Shown: positions 8,047-16,522 of the stretch, one piece after another
How positions within the stretch are numbered: the first letter of the stretch is position 1
Layout: each line of letters starts with the position of its first letter
Assembly (NCBI GenBank): GCA_964483805.1
Contig: CAZADH010000043.1
Coordinates: 1-28,130, forward strand
Length of the DNA stretch: 28,130 nt
Origin: CAZADH01 sp964483805
GTDB taxonomy: Bacteria; Muiribacteriota; Ozemobacteria; Ozemobacterales; Ozemobacteraceae
Reading direction: 5' to 3'
Position numbers and translations under genes: made by a program
The notes under the pieces: generated by a model
What the model was told of the DNA's origin: nothing
The model's database searches: none
Seen by the model: the letters and a program-made list of their open reading frames with translations, nothing else

Positions 8047-9879
8047 TCACGTCGACTGGCGATCGGGCGTGTCGGCCGATGCCCGGAACGGCCGATAGCG
8101 ACTACCCAACCAGGCAATCCCGAGGTGATTGCCAAACTCGAGCATATTCAGACGCACCCCGTGGGCAAACAGGGCAATGAGACACAAGGCGACATTGAGC
8201 CCGTGACCGGCGACGATCAACAGGACCTGGGCAATGATGCTGGAACATCCGGCAACCAGGGCATTGAAACTTGCCGCCAGACTGGCACCGGCCAGCGCAA
8301 CCGCCACCAACCGGATGTAACTGATGACATCGGACAGGGGACCGGTTGCGCCCAGCAGAATGGTCTTGATGCCTTCGCCCACGCCAGCCCAGGAACTGCC
8401 CGGCGCCGCCGTGAAAAACACGATGAGCACGACACCAAGCGCAAACGCCGGCATCATCAGCGGATGCACCTCGGCACCCAACACCAGGCGGTTCACGAGG
8501 AAGAACATACCCCAGATGTAGCTGATCCAGCCGATTTCGGCGAGAAAGCGCCGGTCGGGAAAGAGCCGCCCGATGCGCAACAGATGCGCCAGCGTCATAT
8601 GTACGGCGCCGATGACGAAGGCGAACCACTTGAGAAAGACGTCGGTGTCGGCCAACTGCTTGACGAAAAGCGCTCCCCCGATCGGGTGATGGCGCAGGTC
8701 GACGCCGAAGTAGGTTGCAGTCAATACACCGTAAATAGCAGTGAAACCAAACAGGATGAGGGGCAGGCGCAGTTGCTTCTCACCGACCCCCCGGGCCCGC
8801 AGGGGGCGATAGGCCGCAAGGATGGCCAGGAACATCAACAGCCCATAACCGCCGTCGGCAAACAGCATGGCCGTAAACAGCGTGAGAAAGACGAGAAAGA
8901 TGGCGCTGACGTCGTGTTCCCAATACCCGGGGGTGATGCCGAACATTTCGAACAATGCCTCGATCGGGGCGATCCAGGCCGGGTTCTGCAACAACGTCGG
9001 CGGGTTTTCGCCGGCCTCGGGATCGAGCAACCGCACCGCTCCCGGCAAACCGGCCTGGGCCAGCGCCCTCGCCACCTCATCGGCCCGCGGGGCCGGCACC
9101 CACCCGGACAACACAAACACCGTCTCGTGGCACGACACTCCCGTGGAGACCTCGGCAAACTCCTGCTCGTGGCGCAACTCGCGCAGACGTACGCGCAGCA
9201 TCGGCAGGTGGGCGCACAAACCTGACAAGCGCGCGCGATCCTGCACCTGTCGTTCGTCCTCGGCGGCGATCGCGCCGGCCAGCGACGGCGCATCCCGCTC
9301 GGGCATGCGCACCTCGGCAAAACCGGCTGGTGGCTCGAGTCGGCGCCGGGCCGCCGTGATCAGGCGCGTCCGACCGTCGTCGGCCACCAACGTCGCCACC
9401 GCGACACCTTCGATCTGCGGAACTGCCTGCACTTCCGGGGCCACCCACAACTGCACCTCCACCCCGCTTCCGGCCAGTTCCGCGATCGCCGCGTGATCAA
9501 TGCCGCCCCACACCGCGACATCGCCAAGCTCTCGCCGTCGTGCCTCGATGAGTTCGCGACGCACCCGCATCGACTCGTCGAGTTGCAGGGCGTCACGGGC
9601 AACGTCCTCGGGTGAGAACCTGGGGGACCCGGCATTTTCGGCGGCCGGACTGGCCGGTTGCCCCGGCGCGCCAACCGCAGCGACTGCCGCCGGCGGGGTG
9701 CGTTCGAGCAGCTCGATGGCCCGCTGTAGCAGGGCCACATCGGCAAGGAGCGGCGCCGGCGCCGTTGCCGCCTCGATCGGCACAACATGCAGCACTCCCG
9801 CCTGACGAATACATTGTATGACAGCGTCGCGCTCGCGACTGCGTGCCGCCACCAGGATCTTCTTCATCGGCACGATCAT
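8047..9879 (-). CDS. atpI: V-type ATPase subunit I (membrane stator, a-subunit)
   Basis: This is a 610-residue protein, about the usual size for bacterial subunit I. The start MIVPMKKILV is typical of the family, and its ATG overlaps the atpD stop as ATGA. The N-terminal half (about 1-310) is the soluble, partly coiled stalk-contacting part. The C-terminal half has about seven hydrophobic helices, starting near SAIFLVFLTLFTAMLFADGGYG and including HMTLAHLLRIG and LLGATGPLSDVISYIRL. These form the ion half-channels facing the K ring. The final tail lies close to the atpK start, 28 bases away. An ATACATTGTAT palindrome lies near the 5' end of the gene (9809-9819). Confidence 0.95.
   Translation of the reverse strand: MIVPMKKILVAARSRERDAVIQCIRQAGVLHVVPIEAATAPAPLLADVALLQRAIELLERTPPAAVAAVGAPGQPASPAAENAGSPRFSPEDVARDALQLDESMRVRRELIEARRRELGDVAVWGGIDHAAIAELAGSGVEVQLWVAPEVQAVPQIEGVAVATLVADDGRTRLITAARRRLEPPAGFAEVRMPERDAPSLAGAIAAEDERQVQDRARLSGLCAHLPMLRVRLRELRHEQEFAEVSTGVSCHETVFVLSGWVPAPRADEVARALAQAGLPGAVRLLDPEAGENPPTLLQNPAWIAPIEALFEMFGITPGYWEHDVSAIFLVFLTLFTAMLFADGGYGLLMFLAILAAYRPLRARGVGEKQLRLPLILFGFTAIYGVLTATYFGVDLRHHPIGGALFVKQLADTDVFLKWFAFVIGAVHMTLAHLLRIGRLFPDRRFLAEIGWISYIWGMFFLVNRLVLGAEVHPLMMPAFALGVVLIVFFTAAPGSSWAGVGEGIKTILLGATGPLSDVISYIRLVAVALAGASLAASFNALVAGCSSIIAQVLLIVAGHGLNVALCLIALFAHGVRLNMLEFGNHLGIAWLGSRYRPFRASADTPDRQST
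9809..9819. repeat. Dispersed palindrome ATAC-ATT-GTAT (site 4)
   Basis: An exact ATACATTGTAT inside atpI; on the coding strand it reads as part of VIQCIRQ. Confidence 0.5.
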
Positions 9880-10484
9880 GCGGCCACCCCGACGATCTTG
9901 CCCTTGGCGATCTTCGCCCGGCCGACGGCGGCGGTTTGTTCTTCGGCCAGCGCGACGCGGATCACCCGGATCGCCTCGCGGCCCTGCGGAATCTTGACCT
10001 TCTCGAACAGGTTGACCCGTTGCGTGACCTTGCGCAGCTCGGCCTGCAACAGGCGCACCTGCTCGGCCAGCACCTTGAGTTCCTCACGCAGACGCTGCAC
10101 CGCCTGCAGATCTTCGACGGCCCGGTCGACCCAGGGTGGCGAGCAGCGTCGACTGTAGGGCCGCACGCAGAACACCACCTCGTTCAGCACCGGCAGCGGC
10201 ACGCCGGCGACGTTACGAATGCCGGTGCGCACTTCAACGACCTCGACCAGGCGCAGGACGCTGCCGGGAATGGACTCACTCAAGAGCGGCGCGTAACGCC
10301 CCATGCGCTCGCGCAGTTCGCCCATGCGGGCGCGCACGCCGTCGGCCGCCGCCCGCACGCCGACGATCTCGAGCTGCAGTTGCTGCTTCTTGAGCGTCAG
10401 CGTCGGCAGATACCGCTGGACCATCGCCAGCGAGCGGCGATAGGCCAGCAGTTCGGGCCGGGTCTTCTTTACTTTCAAGGCCAC
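9876..10484 (-). CDS. atpD: V-type ATPase subunit D (central stalk)
   Basis: This is a 202-residue protein, the normal length for subunit D, which forms the rotating central shaft inside the A3B3 head. The GTG at 10484 is chosen because the protein then begins VALKVKKTRPELLAYRRSL, matching the family start. The frame extends further upstream but overlaps atpB there and is unlike the family. No good ribosome binding site is visible, so the start is less sure than the gene. Long amphipathic helices at both ends (about 5-70 and 135-185, the latter with VKIPQGREAIRVIR) pair as a coiled coil. It lies 31 bases after atpB and overlaps atpI by four bases. Confidence 0.93.
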   Translation of the reverse strand: MALKVKKTRPELLAYRRSLAMVQRYLPTLTLKKQQLQLEIVGVRAAADGVRARMGELRERMGRYAPLLSESIPGSVLRLVEVVEVRTGIRNVAGVPLPVLNEVVFCVRPYSRRCSPPWVDRAVEDLQAVQRLREELKVLAEQVRLLQAELRKVTQRVNLFEKVKIPQGREAIRVIRVALAEEQTAAVGRAKIAKGKIVGVAA

Positions 10485-10515
10485 AGTACGCTGTCTCTGA
10501 TTTCTTCGCGGCCGT

Positions 10516-11835
10516 TCAGCCGTCGAGTCCGCCCGGGTCTTGGGGGCCGGGCCAGAACCGATCGACCAGGTCGCTGCGGATGCCGGTCTCACGCGCCTCG
10601 AAACAACACGCGAGCAGTCGCCAGCACCGATCGAGCGCATTGGCGAGCGGCTCGTTGACCTCAAGCGACATGATCTTCTTCTCGAACAACTCGCCGTATT
10701 GCAGGAGCTTGTGATCCCAGCGGCTCATCTCGAAGCCCATGGCGCGTTTCTCGCGGGTCTCGCGGCAACGTGCATACAATTGAATACAACCGTCCATGAT
10801 CGCCCGATGGTCGTCGCGCGTCTTGCCGTTCACCTGCTGCTTCAGGCGCGACAGCGAACCGAACGGTTCGATCCAGCCGCCCTTGAGATAGAACTGGCCC
10901 TCGGTGATGTAACCGGTGTTGTCGGGCACGGGGTGGGTCACATCGTCGCCCGGCATCGTCGTCACCGTCACCAACGTCACCGACCCGGCGCCGTCAAAGA
11001 CCACGGCCTTCTCGTAACGCTGTGCCAACTGCGTGTAGAGATCACCCGGATACCCGCGATTCGACGGGATCTGCTCCATGGTGATGGCGATCTCTTTCAT
11101 GGCGGCGGCGAAGTTGGTCATGTCGGTCAAGAGCACCAGGACCCGCTTGCCACGCAAGGCAAACTTCTCGGCCACGGCCAGCACCAGATCGGGCACGAGC
11201 AGGCACTCGACGACCGGGTCGGCGGCGGTGTGAACGAACAGGATCGAGCGCGCCAGCACCCCGCCCTCGGCGAACATCCGCTTGAAATACAGGTAATCGT
11301 CATGCTTGAGGCCCATGCCGCCGAAGACGACGATGTCGGCATCGGCCTGCAGAGCCACGCGCGCGAGCAACTCATTGTATGGCTCTCCGGCGATCGAGAA
11401 GATCGGGATCTTCTGGCCCTCGACCAGCGTGTTGAACACGTCGATCATCGGGATGTTCGTGGCGATCATGCGATGCGGCATCAGACGCAACGTCGGATTC
11501 ACCGACGGTCCACCGACCTCGACGAGGTTCGCTGACAACGGCCCCCGCCCATCACGCGGTACGCCGCCACCGTTGAACACGCGCCCCAACAGATCGTCGC
11601 TGAACGAAACCCGCATCGGTTCACCGAGAAAGCGAACGCGATCGCCCGTCGACAGGCCGCGCGTGCCGGCAAACACCTGGATGGTCACATTGTCGCCATC
11701 GACGCGGATCGTCTGGGCCAGGCTCTGGCCCGTGGCCCCTTCGACAACGGCAAGTTCTTCGTAGGCGACGCCACTCGCCTTCAGGGTGGCGACGTTGCCG
11801 GCGATTTTTTCGATATTGGTGTAGCTTCTACGCAT
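10516..11835 (-). CDS. atpB: V-type ATPase subunit B (non-catalytic head subunit)
   Basis: This is a 439-residue protein of the expected size. It opens with RRSYTNIEKIAGNV and carries family segments such as DDLLGRVFNGGGVPRDG and FSIAGEPYNELLARVALQ. In place of a Walker A loop it has the altered SIAGEPYNE, as expected for the non-catalytic subunit that alternates with A in the hexamer and contributes to the nucleotide interface. MEQIPSNRGYPGDLYTQLAQRYE is the usual conserved C-terminal segment. Its ATG lies inside the end of atpA (eight-base overlap) with GGAGG just upstream, so the two are translationally coupled. Confidence 0.96.
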   Translation of the reverse strand: MRRSYTNIEKIAGNVATLKASGVAYEELAVVEGATGQSLAQTIRVDGDNVTIQVFAGTRGLSTGDRVRFLGEPMRVSFSDDLLGRVFNGGGVPRDGRGPLSANLVEVGGPSVNPTLRLMPHRMIATNIPMIDVFNTLVEGQKIPIFSIAGEPYNELLARVALQADADIVVFGGMGLKHDDYLYFKRMFAEGGVLARSILFVHTAADPVVECLLVPDLVLAVAEKFALRGKRVLVLLTDMTNFAAAMKEIAITMEQIPSNRGYPGDLYTQLAQRYEKAVVFDGAGSVTLVTVTTMPGDDVTHPVPDNTGYITEGQFYLKGGWIEPFGSLSRLKQQVNGKTRDDHRAIMDGCIQLYARCRETREKRAMGFEMSRWDHKLLQYGELFEKKIMSLEVNEPLANALDRCWRLLACCFEARETGIRSDLVDRFWPGPQDPGGLDG

Positions 11836-13600
11836 GATTGGCCTCCGCGACCGCCCCGGACGCAGGCGCCGGCGTCAACGCCCCATCAGCGCCGATCTCG
11901 GCATCGATGCGCGCAAACAACGCGGCGGCCTTCGGGTCCGCCAGCGGTGTGTAGTTCCAGGTGCGGAACAGGTCGGTGAGCGTGAAGAAGCGATCGCGCG
12001 CCGCATCCTTGTCGGCAAACGCGAACGGGCAGGCGAGCACCGCGCATACCTTGTCAAACAACATTTGTTGGCGGTCGGCCGGACAGGCCACATCCACGTC
12101 GTCGAACGAGTTCTGTTGTAAGTACACGGCATCGAGGAATTCGGACTTCAGATAGATCACGAAGTCGTCGATACTCGTGCCCTCCTCGCCGACCACCTGC
12201 ATCATCTCGTTGACGCTGCGCCCTTTCTTCAGGAAGGCATGCGCCCAGCGGACCCGCTCCGGCGGGATGAAACCGCGATACTTCGACCACGATTCGAGCG
12301 GGTCGATGGCGGGAAAGCGCCGGGCGTAGGAGCGGGCATACGACAGGCCAAGAAAAGCGCCGACGACCTTGAGCGTTCCCTGCGTGACCGGTTCTTCGAA
12401 GTTGCCGCCGGCGGGGCTCACGGTGCCGCCCAGGGTCAAGCTGCCCACCGAACCGTCGTTGAGCCTGACGATGCCGGCCCGCTCGTAGAGACGCGCGATC
12501 GAGCTTTCGAGATAGGCCGGGAACGCCTCTTCGCCGGGGATCTCCTCGAGACGCCCGCTCATTTCCCGCAACGCCTGGGCCCAACGCGAAGTCGAATCGG
12601 CCAACAGCAGCACGTTCAGGCCCTGCTGCCGGTAGTATTCGCCAATCGTCGTCGCCGTGTAGACCGACGACTCGCGGGCCGCGACGGGCATTGACGATGT
12701 ATTGCAGATGATGACCGTGCGTTCCATCAAGGGTTTCTTGGTGCGCGGGTCTTCGAGATGCGGGAACTCGCGCAACGTCTCGACCACCTCGCCGGCGCGC
12801 TCCCCGCAGGCGGCGATGACGACGATGTCGATTTCGGCATGGCGACTGGTGATCTGCTGCAACACGGTTTTGCCGGCGCCGAACGGCCCGGGAATGCAAT
12901 AGGTGCCGCCAAGCATGACCGGGAAGAAGGTGTCGATGCAGCGTTGTTTGGTGACCATCGGCCGGTCGGGCAACAGGCGCTCGGCATAGATGCCGAGCGG
13001 CATGCGCACCGGCCAGCGCTGCACGAGCGACACCTCGCGGGTCACGCCGTCACGCTCGAGCACGGCCACGGTATCACGCAGACCGACCGCACCGGCCGCG
13101 ACGATCCGGGCCACCTTCCAGGCATCGACGAGGTCGAACGGCGCCATGATGCGATGCGTGAAGATGCCTTCCGGCACCGTGCCGAGCGTGTCGGCGGCGC
13201 GAACCACCTGACCCACGGTCACCTTGGGGGTGAACGCCCATCGCGACGCCGTCGCCAGCGGTTCGAGGTAATGCCCAGGCTCCAGGAAGAAACCCAACTG
13301 CGCGGCCAACTCAGGCAACGGATTCTGCAACCCGTCGTAAATACGTCCGAGCAACCCCGGCCCCAGTTCGACCGACAGCATGTCGTCGGAAAACTCGACC
13401 GCATCGCCCACCCGTAAGCCGCGGGTCAACTCGAACACCTGCATGTCGACCCGGTCATGCCGGACCCGGATGATCTCTGCTTTCAGACGGGTGCCGTCGC
13501 GACGCCGACAGTAAGCGACGGCGTTCTGCCGCACCGCGCCGGTGAAGCGCGCTGTAACCATGTTGCCATAGACCGTGACGATCTCGCCGGTGGCGCTCAT
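11828..13600 (-). CDS. atpA: V-type ATPase subunit A (catalytic)
   Basis: This is a 590-residue catalytic subunit that hydrolyses or makes ATP. The Walker A loop GPFGAGKT is at residues 238-245. The catalytic glutamate-region motif LLADSTSRWAQALREMSGRL and the IPGEEAFPAYL segment follow. The N-terminal beta barrel (about 1-75) and the non-homologous insertion (about 110-185) are both present, confirming the V/A-type rather than the F-type subunit. Its ATG overlaps the preceding stop codon as ATGA. The gene lies between the DUF2764 gene and atpB, in the order seen in Chlamydia, Treponema and Bacteroides. Confidence 0.97.
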   Translation of the reverse strand: MSATGEIVTVYGNMVTARFTGAVRQNAVAYCRRRDGTRLKAEIIRVRHDRVDMQVFELTRGLRVGDAVEFSDDMLSVELGPGLLGRIYDGLQNPLPELAAQLGFFLEPGHYLEPLATASRWAFTPKVTVGQVVRAADTLGTVPEGIFTHRIMAPFDLVDAWKVARIVAAGAVGLRDTVAVLERDGVTREVSLVQRWPVRMPLGIYAERLLPDRPMVTKQRCIDTFFPVMLGGTYCIPGPFGAGKTVLQQITSRHAEIDIVVIAACGERAGEVVETLREFPHLEDPRTKKPLMERTVIICNTSSMPVAARESSVYTATTIGEYYRQQGLNVLLLADSTSRWAQALREMSGRLEEIPGEEAFPAYLESSIARLYERAGIVRLNDGSVGSLTLGGTVSPAGGNFEEPVTQGTLKVVGAFLGLSYARSYARRFPAIDPLESWSKYRGFIPPERVRWAHAFLKKGRSVNEMMQVVGEEGTSIDDFVIYLKSEFLDAVYLQQNSFDDVDVACPADRQQMLFDKVCAVLACPFAFADKDAARDRFFTLTDLFRTWNYTPLADPKAAALFARIDAEIGADGALTPAPASGAVAEANHA

Positions 13601-14376
13601 AATGCCGTGACCTCATCGAGAATCTGTTGACCGTTGCCAGTGGCAATGGCGTGGGCACGCCAGAGCAACCGCAAGCGTAGATAGTAACCGACAAACTCAT
13701 CGAGGTGCGCCGTGTACCGCGGCGCCAACCCCGCAACAAACTGCCAACGCCCCGCATCGAGAACCCGCTCGCCCTGCAAGGGATCAGGCGCGGCCCGCCA
13801 CGCCTCGACCAGGTCGTGAACCTCACCGCTCGCGGACGCACCGGCGCGCGCGGTCTCACCACGTCGCACGGCCAGGGCACAGCGCAAGGCGTGGTCGAAC
13901 TCGACGTAGCGACGCAACAACGACGAGCCGATGGCCGTCGCCTCATTTACGTTGTATTGCTCAACCGCATCGAACACCTGCTCGGCCCACATGACTTCTC
14001 CGACCACGGTCACGTCCGCGTCCCAGGCAGCCCGAATCGGGTCGGGCCAGTCAGGAACCCGTGCCCCCAGGCTGGAGGTCGTTGCCGCATCGAGCAGGCC
14101 GAGCTGCGGGCGGGCGCGCGCGACGGCGGCGACATCGTCGTCGTCCGCGTCGACGCCGCCCCGTGGCGAGACCACGGCATAACCGAGGCGGCGCGGCAAC
14201 GCCGCCTCGATGCGCCGCTCGAGGAGCAGCAGATCGAGCACCCGTTGCACCGCCCCGCTGGCGTCTGTCGCCACGATGGCGGCAAACTCGTCAGCCGACA
14301 GCGGCGGGACACCGACCGGTTCGTCCGGCAGCGACGGCAGACGGGTGAGCAGGTAATGAAGACCGGGAGCCAACAT
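13597..14376 (-). CDS. DUF2764-like V-ATPase operon protein, in the subunit C position
   Basis: This is a 259-residue protein. The ATG at 14376 lies eight bases after the atpE stop and starts MLAPGLHYLLTRLPSLPDEP, similar to the start of DUF2764 proteins (YYYL..LP.L). The frame also runs upstream into atpE, but that part is a Arg/Pro/Ser-rich shadow. The rest is mostly alpha-helical, with VPDWPDPIRAAWDADV and YYLRLRLLWRAHAI at the end. In the Chlamydia/Treponema/Bacteroides-type operons a protein of this family sits between E and A, where other V-ATPases have subunit C, the socket linking rotor ring and shaft. That role is inferred from position. Its stop overlaps the atpA start. Confidence 0.8.
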   Translation of the reverse strand: MLAPGLHYLLTRLPSLPDEPVGVPPLSADEFAAIVATDASGAVQRVLDLLLLERRIEAALPRRLGYAVVSPRGGVDADDDDVAAVARARPQLGLLDAATTSSLGARVPDWPDPIRAAWDADVTVVGEVMWAEQVFDAVEQYNVNEATAIGSSLLRRYVEFDHALRCALAVRRGETARAGASASGEVHDLVEAWRAAPDPLQGERVLDAGRWQFVAGLAPRYTAHLDEFVGYYLRLRLLWRAHAIATGNGQQILDEVTAL

Positions 14377-14383
14377 CGTCAGG

Positions 14384-15049
14384 CTACCGCTTTCCGGCCG
14401 AGACGGCCGGCGCCTTCGCCGGTGAACCCGGCGTGGTCTCGACCCGGGCCGCATCGACGAGCTTCGCCAGTTCGGGTGCCAGCAGTCGCCGGAACTGCTC
14501 GGCCACCGACGAGGCCGTGATCTCGAGCACCTGGTTGCCTTCCGGCGGCACGACCTCGAACCCGGCCTCGGCCAACTTGCCGCGCACGGCGACGCGGGCC
14601 GCATCGCTGCCGAAGAGACGGGCGAGCGCGTCGGCGCCCAGTGCATTGGCGGTCGACTCACCCAGCGTCAGGGTCCAATCGCCGCGGCCGCAATCGCGAA
14701 GCACCTCGCGCAACGCGCCCTCGACGATGGGCCGGTCGCTCAACGCCTTGGCGGCATCGAGCGCAAGCACCCGCAACAACACCTGATCGAGCTGGGCCTT
14801 GGCCATGCCGATCAGGTCGCGTGCCACCAGGCGCATTTCGGCCTCGGCCCGCTCGCGCAACTGGCGACTCTGCGCCTCCGCCTCGGCGCGCAGGCGCTCC
14901 GCGTTCTGCCGTGCCTGCGTCTCGATCGCTGTGGCCTGGTTGCGGGCATCGGCGAGGATGCGCTCCGCCTCGATCCGCGCGGCGTCGATTCCGTCCTGTT
15001 TCAGTTGCTGGGCAAACGTGGCGACATCATTGACCGGCCCCGCATTCAT
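14384..15049 (-). CDS. atpE: V-type ATPase subunit E (peripheral stalk)
   Basis: This is a 221-residue protein and the first gene of the operon. Its ATG follows AGGAGG closely. Residues about 10-85 form a long charged helix (IEAERILADARNQATAIETQARQNAERLRAEAEAQ) typical of the stator stalk coiled coil. The globular C-terminal domain (about 95-200) packs on the head, keeping it from turning with the rotor. The final 20 residues (TTPGSPAKAPAVSAGKR) are a disordered Ala/Pro tail. No separate subunit G/H partner gene is seen nearby, as in other operons of this layout. A palindrome (15085-15095) lies in the 96-base leader. Confidence 0.9.
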   Translation of the reverse strand: MNAGPVNDVATFAQQLKQDGIDAARIEAERILADARNQATAIETQARQNAERLRAEAEAQSRQLRERAEAEMRLVARDLIGMAKAQLDQVLLRVLALDAAKALSDRPIVEGALREVLRDCGRGDWTLTLGESTANALGADALARLFGSDAARVAVRGKLAEAGFEVVPPEGNQVLEITASSVAEQFRRLLAPELAKLVDAARVETTPGSPAKAPAVSAGKR

Positions 15050-15081
15050 GGTTTCAGCCTCCTGGGCAACAATCGGACATT

Positions 15082-15098
15082 GTAATACATCGTATTGC
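15082..15098. repeat. Dispersed palindrome ATAC-ATC-GTAT (site 5), in the atpE leader
   Basis: The core ATACATCGTAT is at 15085-15095 with dyad arms AATAC/GTATT. It lies between the YitT-type gene and atpE, about 35 bases upstream of the atpE start. The 13-base core is identical to site 1 at 2931-2943. Confidence 0.55.
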
Positions 15099-15145
15099 CA
15101 TCACCGTCGCCGGCCCCGTCTCGAGACATCGGGCCGCACCAGCAC

Positions 15146-16231
15146 TCAGTGCACGCCCCCCGCATCGGTTCCGTTCTCGGCGTTGCGGGCCCGCGGTTCA
15201 CGCACGTCGATGTGCTTTTCGACCAGCAATTTGCGAATGACCCCCCCGGTGACATCACCGAGCGGCCCGATGACGATGAACGCCTGCTCGTCGAGGCGCA
15301 ACACCAGGTTGCGCACTTTGGGAATCTCGAGACGCGTCACCACGCAGAACAGGATGGGCAGTTCTCGCTCCGAGAAACCACCGCGACCGAGAAACACGGT
15401 AACACCGCGGCCCAGTTCATTGACGATGCTGTAGCGGATCTCGTCACTGCGCTTCGAGATGATCATGACACCGTTGAACGACTCGATGCCGTGCATGACG
15501 AAATCGACGGTGCGCGATGCCGCCAGATATGTCAATACAGAATACAACACCGCCTCGATATCCAGCACGCAGGCAGCGACCGAGAACAGCACGACGTTGA
15601 ATCCGAGAATGACGTCACCGACGGTGGCCGGAAACCGCTTGCTGATCCAGACCGCCATGATCTCGGTGCCATCGAGCACGCCGCCGCCGCGAATCGACAA
15701 GCCGATGCCGGCGCCGAGAAAGATGCCACCGAACACCGCGTCGAGAATGCGGTCCCGCGTGATATTACCGACATCGATCACGGGCAGCAGCATGGCGAGA
15801 GCGGCAATCGCCACGCCAGCGCGAATCGCGAACGACGGGTTCAATTGTCGCCAGGCCATGACCAGGAAGGGAATATTGAACAGAACGATGAAGACCGACA
15901 CCGGCACGCCCGAAATTCGCGACACGAGCAATGAGACGCCGGTGATGCCACCATCGATCAGGCCGTTGGGCAACAGGAACCCACGCAGTCCGACCGCCGC
16001 CATCAGCACACCGGCCGACAGCAAGATGATCTCGATGAAGAACTGCCGGTCGAACACGGGCAACCGCCAAGCGGCCGGAATATCGAGGTAGCGCTGGCAG
16101 CGGTAGTGACAATTGGCGCACTCGAAAAAGCGCGCATCGGGATCGAGCTGCTGCTCGTGACCGCAACGGGGACACCGCCCTTGATTCTGTGACTGTTGCA
16201 GCAATTTCACCATCTGCACCAGGTGGATCAC
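15146..16231 (-). CDS. YitT family membrane protein with N-terminal zinc ribbon
   Basis: This is a 361-residue protein. The GTG at 16231 is preceded by GGGAGG, four bases away. Residues 20-41 contain two CxxC pairs (CPRCG at 20, CANC at 38) forming a small zinc ribbon, followed by a linker. From about 60 to 270 there are around five to six transmembrane helices of the YitT_membrane (DUF161) type, including FLLPNGLIDGGITGVSLL and the repeat-like IRGGGVLDGTEIMAVW. The C-terminal cytoplasmic part (about 275-345; GVTVFLGRGGFSERELPILFCVV) is the DUF2179 domain. YitT proteins are usually about 280-300 residues without the zinc ribbon. Their substrate is not known. The gene is divergent from the SLH-protein gene and upstream of the V-ATPase operon. 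Confidence 0.88.
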   Translation of the reverse strand: MIHLVQMVKLLQQSQNQGRCPRCGHEQQLDPDARFFECANCHYRCQRYLDIPAAWRLPVFDRQFFIEIILLSAGVLMAAVGLRGFLLPNGLIDGGITGVSLLVSRISGVPVSVFIVLFNIPFLVMAWRQLNPSFAIRAGVAIAALAMLLPVIDVGNITRDRILDAVFGGIFLGAGIGLSIRGGGVLDGTEIMAVWISKRFPATVGDVILGFNVVLFSVAACVLDIEAVLYSVLTYLAASRTVDFVMHGIESFNGVMIISKRSDEIRYSIVNELGRGVTVFLGRGGFSERELPILFCVVTRLEIPKVRNLVLRLDEQAFIVIGPLGDVTGGVIRKLLVEKHIDVREPRARNAENGTDAGGVH

Positions 16232-16522
16232 GGTGCCTCCCTTCTTCTGAACATCGAAGCGACAGAGCTTTCTGGATACGACGCTGCCGCGCCTTTGTCA
16301 GATGGCGGCCCGACCACCTGGAACCTTTGGACGCAGACTGTCCAAACCCTTGAAAACATCATCTATATAACGTCTGAGCACAACTGCGGTCAAGACCCGA
16401 GCGCACGGAGGCGCGAAGTGGGCGGTTGCCGCCATGGACCTCGTTTCAGCCAACGGCTAACGCGATCCGCTGCACGTGCCGATGATGATGAGTGGAGGCT
16501 TGTCAACATAAGGAGGTCCGAG
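16232..16522. promoter_or_regulatory. Divergent intergenic region with inverted repeat and AT-rich box
   Basis: This 291-base gap separates the YitT-type gene (minus) from the SLH-protein gene (plus). It holds a perfect seven-base inverted repeat, TTTGGAC (16326-16332) and GTCCAAA (16340-16346), with a seven-base loop. About 18 bases further on is the AT-rich CTATATAAC (16363-16371), a likely -10 element for the plus-strand gene. TTGAAA (16350-16355) is too close to it to be a standard -35. The repeat fits an operator overlapping the -35 region, or an RNA hairpin. AAGGAGG at 16511-16517 is the ribosome binding site of the gene at 16523. I see no riboswitch in the remaining leader. Confidence 0.45.

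Noticed and set aside
7945..9225. A 426-residue plus-strand frame opposite atpI
   Set aside because: Gln/Arg/His-rich shadow of a clear V-ATPase subunit gene.
16232..16522. Possible cyclic-di-GMP (GEMM) riboswitch in the leader of the SLH-protein gene
   Set aside because: GGACGCA and nearby G-rich segments look suggestive, but the conserved GCAAAGCC core and tetraloop-receptor parts are absent.
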